Assembly (NCBI GenBank): GCA_031255315.1 | Contig: JAIRSS010000240.1 | Span: 1-24,187 of the forward strand | Source: Spirochaetaceae bacterium | Lineage (GTDB): Bacteria > Spirochaetota > Spirochaetia > Treponematales > Breznakiellaceae | Direction of reading: 5' to 3' | DNA length: 24,187 nt | In this document: positions 16,294 to 24,187 of the stretch, piece after piece | How the letters are laid out: each line of letters opens with the position of its first letter | Position numbering within the stretch: position 1 is the stretch's first letter | Position numbers and translations under genes: made by a program | The notes under the pieces: generated by a model | What the model was told of the DNA's origin: nothing | Seen by the model: the letters and a program-made list of their open reading frames with translations, nothing else | Databases searched by the model: none

Positions 16294-16632
16294 ATGATTA
16301 GGATTGACGCGTGTTTGGACGAGGCGGGCTTGCTTCTGTCCTGCCAGGTTAGCGGCCACGCTCATGCGGGGCCCAGAGGCGGCGATGTGGTGTGCGCCGC
16401 GGTTTCAATCCTTACACGGACGGCGTTCAGAACATTTTCCGGCAGGGAAGGGATAATTCTGCGGGGCGGCGCTCCAGAGCGGGGAGTTTTCCTGATGGAG
16501 ACAGACTATTCCGGCAAGAGCCGGGATTTTTTTTCTGGCGCCGGGGCTTTCCTTATTGAAGGCTTTAGTTCTGTGGCGGAACTCTACCCGGAATTTTGTA
16601 CCTTGAATATACACAGAGAACGGAGGAAATAA
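16294..16632 (+). CDS. prp: Ribosomal-processing cysteine protease Prp
   Basis: Prp is a small cysteine protease encoded between rplU and rpmA. In Firmicutes it trims an N-terminal extension from bL27 before assembly. The catalytic pair is visible as His22 in [12 protein letters not shown] and Cys34 in DVVCAAVS. At 112 residues it is of family length. It starts 6 bases after the rplU stop and ends 1 base before the rpmA ATG. The bL27 encoded next has no extension ahead of MARKRGG, so the substrate here is unclear. Confidence 0.9.
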   Translation: MIRIDACLDEAGLLLSCQVSGHAHAGPRGGDVVCAAVSILTRTAFRTFSGREGIILRGGAPERGVFLMETDYSGKSRDFFSGAGAFLIEGFSSVAELYPEFCTLNIHRERRK

Positions 16633-16633
16633 T

Positions 16634-16891
16634 ATGGCGCGGAAACGGGGCGGCAGCGGCGCGAAGAACGGACGGGATTCGAATCCCCAATACTTAGGCA
16701 TCAAGGCTCCCAGCGGCGCATCGGTGAGGGCGGGAACCATCATTGTGCGTCAGCGGGGTACTAAGATACATCCCGGCCTTAACGTGGGTTGCGGGGGGGA
16801 CTATACGCTCTTTGCTAAGGTAGACGGGATTGTTTCCTTTTCCCAACGCCGGGGGCGTAAACTCGCTGGCATTATTCCCTCCGCTGAATAG
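16634..16891 (+). CDS. rpmA: 50S ribosomal protein bL27
   Basis: bL27 reaches toward the peptidyl-transferase centre with its N-terminal tail. The sequence [20 protein letters not shown], then [23 protein letters not shown], is a clear family match. The protein of 85 residues starts directly with the mature tail, with no Firmicute-type leader. GGAGG is positioned 6 bases before the ATG. The usual family AHKKGGGS at the start reads ARKRGGSG. Confidence 0.97.
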   Translation: MARKRGGSGAKNGRDSNPQYLGIKAPSGASVRAGTIIVRQRGTKIHPGLNVGCGGDYTLFAKVDGIVSFSQRRGRKLAGIIPSAE

Positions 16892-16947
16892 TTAATCCTA
16901 TGCGGGAAACCCGGCGGAGACGGTTGCGCGTTATATCTTCTCGTAAA

Positions 16948-16985
16948 TGAGGGTGTTCCAAAATTTCAGTTTTAGAACACCCTCA
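16948..16985. repeat. 38-bp palindromic hairpin repeat, copy 2
   Basis: The arms TGAGGGTGTTCCAAAAT and AGTTTTAGAACACCCTCA pair around a TTC-type loop. Compared with the copy at 7268-7305, five bases differ, and two of the paired positions change so that pairing is kept (C-G to G-C, G-T to T-A). It lies between rpmA and obg and lacks a T-tract. Confidence 0.8.
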
Positions 16986-17028
16986 CGAAATAGTTTGTTT
17001 TCCGGGAGGAACGTTGGGTTTGTTGTAA

Positions 17029-19342
<2,314 letters not shown>

Positions 19343-19346
<4 letters not shown>

Positions 19347-20569
19347 AAGGGCGGCAAATCAAAACTGACGCGAGCATCTTCCTGCTGGCCGCCATCGTGG
19401 TACTCCTTGGGGCGGGGGTTTTTTTCACGCTTACGGCTTTGCGGCAGGACCCCATAGAGGAGGCTCTTTCCGCCGATCGGGTTATTAATATCCTCTTTGT
19501 CTTTGAGTCTGAAGGAAAGCCGCTGGCATCCTATGTGCTGATGTACTACCCCGGAACTAAAAGAGCGGCGGTTGTTGACGTTCCCGGAGAACTCGGCCTG
19601 ATAATCAGACGAATCAACCGGGTGGACCGTATAGACACGGTTTACGGTCCCTCGCATATAACGATGTTTGAAACCGAAGTTGAGGATGTTTTGGGGATTG
19701 ACATCAATTTTTTCATCGTGTATGACCTTCCCAACCTGGGAAAAATGGTGGACCTGATAGAAGGGGTTGAGCTTTTCATTCCCGCGGCGGTTTCGGTGTA
19801 CGAGTCGGACAACCTGATCCTGTTCCCTTCAGGAATAACCCGTCTGGATGGGGATAAAGTCCGTTCCTTTCTTACCTACCAGCTTCCTGAGGAGGATAGG
19901 GATCTGGTAACTTTTAGGCGGCAGCGTTTTTTCCTGGGGTTCATCAAGCGGTTGGGGGAAAAGAATGAAGTCCTGAAAAACTCCGCGATGATCCACGCCG
20001 TTCAGCCTCTGATGAAGACCGGTATGAATCAGCGTACCCGTATACGGCTTTTCGATGAATTATCGAACATTGACGCCGACAGAATGAACATCCAGTCGGT
20101 AGGCGGAAATTACCGGGAAGTATCGGGGCAGATGCTTTTGTTCCCCTATTATGACGGCACTCTTATCAAAGAGATTGTCCGGCAGTCCCTAAGCGCCTTG
20201 ACGAGGCAGGTGGAAGGTTCCCTTACGGAACGGGTCTTTACGGTGGAGGTTCTGAACGGTACAGGGGTTACGGGCCTTGCGGGCCGGACCGCGGAACTGC
20301 TCCGGGGTTTCGGGTACGATGTTATTTCAATAGGGAACGCCGACCGCAGTGATTACGAGGCTACGGAAATTATAGACCGATCCGGATCCACTGAGGCGGC
20401 TCAGATCTTCGCGGAAATTATCCGCTGTACTAATCTCCGTTCTGAAGCTGTTACGCCTGCGGAACTGGATATAGAATTGAATACCGGCCTGAATAATTTG
20501 GAATACAGATCGGATTTTACGCTTGTTGTTGGTAGGGATTTTAATGGGCGATATGTTACCGGTGAATGA
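19343..20569 (+). CDS. LytR-CpsA-Psr family protein with LytR C-terminal domain
   Basis: A single N-terminal membrane helix (about 11-33, IFLLAAIVVLLGAGVFF) is followed by an outside LCP domain: LFVFESEG, DVPGEL, RINRVD, VYG, then the long YDLPNLGKMVDLIEGVE. LCP proteins usually attach wall polymers to peptidoglycan; in Gram-negative-type cells such as spirochaetes their role is not clear. The C-terminal 100 residues, from VEVLNGTGVTGLAGRTAELLR, form a LytR_C domain. The start is GTG at 19343, sharing GTGA with the previous stop. It overlaps rsfS by 26 bases. The LCP arginines are partly present (RRINRVDR, RRQRFF). It may be a divergent family member, as treponemes lack teichoic acids. Confidence 0.85.
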
Positions 20570-20936
20570 CGGAACCGTCCTTGCCCGGAACCTGAGTGCT
20601 TTGCTCCAGGATCATAAGGGTAAGGATGTGGCGGTGTTAGATTTACGGGAATTCAATAGTTGGACGGATTTCTTTGTGATTACCACGGTTTCAAGCCAAA
20701 CCCATCTTATGGGGCTGTTGCGGCATATCAAGGAATTCTGCCGGGATGGGGAAATCGAAATTTTCGGCGGCATGGGTAAAATCGCCGCGGAAAATGAATG
20801 GACGGTAATTGATTTAGGTACGGTAGTGGTACACCTCATGACAGAGAAAGCTCGTTCTTTTTATGAACTAGAGCGGCTTTGGAGTACAGGACGAACATCC
20901 ATACACCATCCCGAATCTGAGACACAGAAAGAGTAA
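20544..20936 (+). CDS. rsfS: Ribosomal silencing factor RsfS
   Basis: RsfS binds uL14 on the free 50S subunit and blocks subunit joining when nutrients are scarce. The typical core is VAVLDLREFNSWTDFFVITT, then a QTHLMGLLRHIKE helix, EWTVIDLGTVVVHLM and FYELERLW. I chose the ATG at 20544, with AGGG 7 bases before it, giving 130 residues; it lies inside the LCP gene, so translation is coupled. It is the last gene of the rplU operon. Confidence 0.93.
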   Translation: MGDMLPVNDGTVLARNLSALLQDHKGKDVAVLDLREFNSWTDFFVITTVSSQTHLMGLLRHIKEFCRDGEIEIFGGMGKIAAENEWTVIDLGTVVVHLMTEKARSFYELERLWSTGRTSIHHPESETQKE

Positions 20937-20956
20937 AAGACAGGATGGGGGATCCA

Positions 20957-21027
20957 CTCGGCAATTTGCCGCACACCCGTATAACGGTATTGAACATGGT
21001 TTGTTTCCTATCGAACTCACGTTATAT
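20957..21027. repeat. Dispersed intergenic repeat, copy C
   Basis: It begins with CGGCAATTTGCCG and matches copy A at 7192-7263 at most positions through CGGTATTGAACATG, ending in the copy-B-like TCGAACTCACGTT. It lies downstream of rsfS. The remaining bases 21028-21154 are A/T rich and hold no other feature apart from the fragment at 21101-21138. Confidence 0.7.
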
Positions 21028-21100
21028 TGTATCTTCAAACAAATAATCAAGTTATTTATCAACAGTTCCTAACGGTAATTATAGAACAAATGATACTGTC

Positions 21101-21138
21101 AGGATGGCAGGCGTGCTTTGTCCCATCGAATGTGCGTT
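21101..21138. repeat. Fragment matching the left end of the 7670-7910 element, inverted
   Basis: GGATGGCAGGCGTGCTTTGT followed by CCCATCGAA matches the reverse complement of 7670-7702 with few changes. Together with copy C it suggests that a rearranged copy of the same element lies between the converging rsfS and rsm22 genes. Confidence 0.5.
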
Positions 21139-21154
21139 AGTTAGGGAGACACTG

Positions 21155-22438
21155 TTAAGTGGCGCGTGTTTCACTTTTGTACGGCGGAGATATTTCCGGT
21201 TGCCTCAAGCGGCGGCGCCAGGGTTCCACCGCCAGCGCCCCGGTTCTGGGGTCCCGTCGCTCACTGCCCGGCGCGGGTACGGGCGCATGAAGTACAGCCC
21301 CCGCATTCACCGCGTACACCTCCTTCTTCTCCCCGCATATCAGCGCCGCTCCCTGTTCCGAACAACCGTAACGTCCGTACCTGCCGGGCTTCCCGCCCAT
21401 CGACAAAGGGAAGGGATCCGACAGTATTCGTATTGTCATCTCCGCCGTATCCGGCCTCGCCGCCGGACCGGTAAAGATAAAACTCAGCGCCGCCCGCTCT
21501 TTGGGAAGCCCCGCGGCGGTGGAAAATTCCAGGAACGACCAGGGCGCATCACGAGTGTCAAACACAAAGTGGCACCATTTCCGTTTTTCGCCACCGAGCC
21601 GCCGTCCGGCGGGGGACGATTTCCCGCCGGGGAAGGGACAGGGGCCGACGTGGGTACAGGGCGCGCACGGCGGACGGCCTTGTTCCCGGAGGGCCGCCCT
21701 CAAACAGGCGATAAATTCTCCGGACCGGGGTACGCCGGGTTCAACAATCAAGACGCCGCCGCCGGGAGCGGCAAGGGCGGCAAGCCGGCGAGCCTCCCGT
21801 TCAGCCAACTGCGTCAGGGAGTGATGGTCCGTATGAGGGATATTCCCAAAGACCTCGTTGTAGACGTTGACGGCGGTTACGAGGGCGGCGGGAGGACCTT
21901 TTACCGGGACAGTCAGGGACGTGTGAATAGTCTTGATTTTCCAGAGGGATTCCGGTCCGGCAAGGGCGGTAAAAAGCCGCCTCCCCGCTTTAAGGGCCCC
22001 TTCGGCCCGGTCAAGACAGCGGAACTCCAGCGGCAGGGACCGGAACTCAGGCCGGGCTATCCACAAGGCCAAGGGCAGGGTGAGGGGGCCTGAACCAATG
22101 TCCGTAACGGCGTCTCCGGAGTTCAGACTGAGGGGCAGCGCCGGGAGGAGCCTGACCAAGCGGTACAGGTTCCAGGGAAGGAAATATCTGAGATATGCGG
22201 AGAGCATATCCGGCCGCCCCATGTACCCGCCGGGGAGGTCGCCCCGGCGGGAAGTGAGGAGGCGGGAAAGCTCAACCACGCTGCGGTACAAATCAGCGCG
22301 GAACCGACCCGGCACGGGGAAGACCCGTCCGGCCAGGCAGGGAACCATCTCAAGAAGATGACGGCTCGCCGTGGAAAGCTCCGCGGGAAACCCCGCCGGG
22401 CTGGGGCTCATCGGGAAACCCGGTAGGGGATCACTCAT
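21155..22438 (-). CDS. Rsm22-like small-ribosomal-subunit methyltransferase
   Basis: This 427-residue protein has a SAM-binding motif VTDIGSGPLTLPLAL (111-125), then a VVNVYNEV-like strand (NVYNEVFGN, 191-199) and a cysteine cluster Cys258, Cys261, Cys267 and Cys289 (PPCAPCTHVGPCP ... WCHF). This is the layout of the Rsm22/METTL17 family, which bind a [4Fe-4S] cluster and help small-subunit assembly. Whether bacterial members methylate rRNA is not settled. The ATG starts directly after the der stop, with GGAG a few bases before it inside der, so the two are translationally coupled. The Pro/Arg-rich tail from about 385 on lacks family similarity. Confidence 0.8.
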   Translation of the reverse strand: MSDPLPGFPMSPSPAGFPAELSTASRHLLEMVPCLAGRVFPVPGRFRADLYRSVVELSRLLTSRRGDLPGGYMGRPDMLSAYLRYFLPWNLYRLVRLLPALPLSLNSGDAVTDIGSGPLTLPLALWIARPEFRSLPLEFRCLDRAEGALKAGRRLFTALAGPESLWKIKTIHTSLTVPVKGPPAALVTAVNVYNEVFGNIPHTDHHSLTQLAEREARRLAALAAPGGGVLIVEPGVPRSGEFIACLRAALREQGRPPCAPCTHVGPCPFPGGKSSPAGRRLGGEKRKWCHFVFDTRDAPWSFLEFSTAAGLPKERAALSFIFTGPAARPDTAEMTIRILSDPFPLSMGGKPGRYGRYGCSEQGAALICGEKKEVYAVNAGAVLHAPVPAPGSERRDPRTGALAVEPWRRRLRQPEISPPYKSETRAT

Positions 22439-23884
22439 CTAACTCCGCTTCCGTTTTCCCGGATCGGACGAGCTTCGTACTTCAACATCCACGGGAATCA
22501 GGGAAAACCCCAGGTCCCGGCGTATACGGTTGCGAAGATACGCAAGGTACGGCTCTGTTACCGCCTGGGGCCGGGATACGAAGATAACGAATTTCACCGG
22601 ATTATCCGAGACCTGGACGGCGTATTTCACTTTAAACCGGGTTTGCGGTCCAACAGGGGGGGGAGATTCCTCAAGCCATCTTTCCAGCGCCTGGTTCAGG
22701 GGTCCCGTATCTATGCGGAGGATAAGCTGGGAGTAGACCCGCAGGGCAAGATTTAAAAGCGCTTCCACACCGCTTCCATTGGCGGCGCTTACCGGGACGA
22801 TGGGGGCAAATTCCATCTGCCCAAAGAAGAAGCGGATACGATCTTGAACCGCCTGAAACGCGTTTTTTACCGTGGGCATGGCGTCCCATTTGTTGAGGGT
22901 CAGGATGACTCCCCGGCCCCGGTCGTGAGCCAGCGCCGCGATCTTCTTGTCCTGGCCGGTAAGCCCCTCCTGAGCGTCGATCAACAGGAACACAATATCC
23001 GCCTCATCAATAGCCTTGATTGCCCGGTTTACTGAATAGTATTCAATGTTCCCGGTTACTTTGGATTTCCGCCGGATACCGGCGGTGTCAAGGATGCGGA
23101 ACCGCCGGTTCCGGTAACAGAAGGTTCCTTCCACCACGTCCCGGGTGGTGCCCGGCGTCGGGCTGACGATAGACCCGTGGGAAGCAGTGAGCCGGTTGGA
23201 CAGGGTGGACTTCCCGGTATTGGGCTTCCCCAGCAGGGCGATACGGATGGGGCGGGTCTCGGCGTCATCAATTTCAACGCCGGAGAAATCAAGACGCTTC
23301 GCTATCGCCGCTTCCAACTCGCTCACATTATCCCCATGTTCGGCGGAGATCATATAGACATCGTTAAACCCATAGGAAAGAATGTTCCAGGACTCATTTT
23401 CCCGGCGTCCTCCCTCGGTCTTGTTCATCGCCGCAAGAAGACGGTCCTGAAAGGGCCGCAAGAAATCAATAAACGCTTCATCCTCGCCGGTAAGCTCCCC
23501 GGCTTCAAAAATAAGGACGATAAGGTCCGCCCGCTGGATGGTTTCTACCGTCCGGCTGACCACCAGGTCATCCAGGAACCTGGGGGACGCCGCCCCGCTC
23601 TCCGGTTCGCCGCCGGCATATAAGAGGGAATCGTCCTGATCCAGTTTGAACCCGCCCGTATCGATGAGCCGCACCGGTTTTCCCGCGATAAAGGCGTCGG
23701 CGCCCACCGGGTCCCGCGTTACCCCCGGAGTTGGGTCGGTGATAGCCTTCTTCCGGCGGAGGAGCCGGTTAAAAAGAGTGGACTTGCCCACATTCGGGCG
23801 GCCCGCCAGAACCACAACCGGAAGGTTCCGGTATTTCAGCGCGGGGCTAAAGGATAGCGGGGGCTGTTGGGATTGGGAAATCAT
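22439..23884 (-). CDS. der: GTPase Der (EngA)
   Basis: Der is a double GTPase needed for 50S assembly. The first P-loop is GRPNVGKST (28-36) and the second GKPNTGKST (219-227), followed by DTAGIRRKSK and NKWD in the second domain; a KH-like domain ends the protein (RFKVKYAVQVSDNPVKFVIF and beyond). In the first domain the expected NKxD reads NKTE (154-157), and a roughly 20-residue insertion follows the first G3 motif (LDQDDSLLYAGGEPESGAAS). I chose the ATG at 23884, giving 481 residues: no better start lies close to the first domain. No Shine-Dalgarno precedes it, but a promoter ends 8 bases upstream. It is followed immediately by the rsm22-like gene. Confidence 0.95.
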   Translation of the reverse strand: MISQSQQPPLSFSPALKYRNLPVVVLAGRPNVGKSTLFNRLLRRKKAITDPTPGVTRDPVGADAFIAGKPVRLIDTGGFKLDQDDSLLYAGGEPESGAASPRFLDDLVVSRTVETIQRADLIVLIFEAGELTGEDEAFIDFLRPFQDRLLAAMNKTEGGRRENESWNILSYGFNDVYMISAEHGDNVSELEAAIAKRLDFSGVEIDDAETRPIRIALLGKPNTGKSTLSNRLTASHGSIVSPTPGTTRDVVEGTFCYRNRRFRILDTAGIRRKSKVTGNIEYYSVNRAIKAIDEADIVFLLIDAQEGLTGQDKKIAALAHDRGRGVILTLNKWDAMPTVKNAFQAVQDRIRFFFGQMEFAPIVPVSAANGSGVEALLNLALRVYSQLILRIDTGPLNQALERWLEESPPPVGPQTRFKVKYAVQVSDNPVKFVIFVSRPQAVTEPYLAYLRNRIRRDLGFSLIPVDVEVRSSSDPGKRKRS

Positions 23885-23892
23885 AGTGAAGG

Positions 23893-23922
23893 ATGATAAC
23901 GTGAAAGAACCGGGCCTGTCAA
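23893..23922 (-). promoter_or_regulatory. Promoter for der giving a leaderless or near-leaderless message
   Basis: Leftward TTGACA (23922-23917), an 18-base spacer and TATCAT (23898-23893, 5 of 6 consensus). The -10 box is 8 bases before the ATG of der, so transcription should start about 0-2 bases before it. This fits the lack of a Shine-Dalgarno sequence. Confidence 0.65.
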
Positions 23923-24008
23923 AGGCCCCCGCCGCCTCATCCAGGGCCAGCGCATATAAAACAAAGGAGAAACGCGGTATACTTGGCATGGTATTCTGGG
24001 AGGGAGCC

Positions 24009-24187
24009 ATGAAAGAAGAACCATCACGGCTAGTGATGCCGTTGATGACCTATTTTTCGGTTATACGGGACCCGCGGATAGAGCGAAACAAGCTGTATCC
24101 ATTACACGAAGTTATCGTCATTACCATTTTGGCGGTTATCGCCATGGCCCAGGGCTGGGAAGACATTGAACGGTACGGGAAGGCGAA
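24009..24187 (+). CDS. ISAs1-family transposase, N-terminal part (cut by the window edge)
   Basis: The frame reads MKEEPSRLVMPLMTYFSVIR then DPRIERNKLYPLHEVIVITI and LAVIAMAQGWEDIERYGKA to the edge. The F..I.DPR...Y.L.E...I...A.....W..IE pattern is the N-terminal region typical of ISAs1-family transposases. GGGAGG lies 5 bases before the ATG, and TATACT at 23978-23983 may be its -10. It is divergent from der. A CAGGGC at 23942 could be the element end, but this cannot be confirmed without the other end. Confidence 0.8.
   Translation, partial: MKEEPSRLVMPLMTYFSVIRDPRIERNKLYPLHEVIVITILAVIAMAQGWEDIERYGKA

Noticed and set aside
21104..22093. Rightward open frame opposite the Rsm22-like gene
   Set aside because: Arg/Gly/Pro-rich complement of a gene with clear SAM and Cys motifs on the other strand.

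Overview
The window looks like the chromosome of a high-GC spirochaete, most likely a Treponema-type lineage such as those of termite guts. This rests on four things: the protein sequences, a GAPDH with strong resemblance to the kinetoplastid glycosomal enzyme, the ribosomal-protein/Obg/NadD/LCP/RsfS gene order, and scattered small palindromic repeats. The genus is an inference, since no rRNA gene is present. I see no rRNA, tRNA, CRISPR array or prophage.

Layout. (1) Bases 1-640 hold a decayed IS5-family transposase whose end has run into the far side of the cca gene. (2) Bases 848-7079 hold a divergent pair. cca runs leftward. A rightward, tightly packed run contains thiamine pyrophosphokinase, folD, a small membrane protein of unknown role, miaB, a LapA-like membrane protein and an exported SPOR-domain protein. 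(3) Bases 7080-7985 are a mobile-element and repeat pocket, with an IS1-type first ORF, a trace of its second ORF and at least two kinds of palindromic repeat. (4) Bases 7986-11881 hold argF (leftward) and, divergently, a 951-residue protein that reads as a degenerate STAND-like ATPase plus TPR-like helices. (5) Bases 11934-15340 hold the glycolytic cluster gap-pgk-tpiA, all leftward. It has a clear promoter before gap, a large folded element with a T-tract between gap and pgk, and a shared terminator at the tpiA end. (6) Bases 15888-20936 are a housekeeping operon: rplU-prp-rpmA-obg-nadD/yqeK-LCP-rsfS. It has a strong promoter and several 4-base or longer gene overlaps. (7) Bases 21155-23884 hold der followed directly by an Rsm22-like methyltransferase gene, leftward. 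der seems to be expressed from a promoter so close to its ATG that the message would be leaderless or nearly so. (8) The window ends inside an ISAs1-family transposase that runs divergently from der.

The genes form functional groups. Translation and ribosome assembly: rplU, prp, rpmA, obg, rsfS, der, rsm22. tRNA maturation: cca, miaB. Lower glycolysis: gap, pgk, tpiA. Cofactors: thiN, folD, nadD. Envelope: LCP, SPOR and LapA-like proteins. I found no obvious defence or biosynthetic island. The best candidates for undescribed biology are the 951-residue ATPase-like protein, the 38-bp hairpin repeat whose two copies differ by compensatory changes, the roughly 241-bp palindromic element, and the folded element between gap and pgk.
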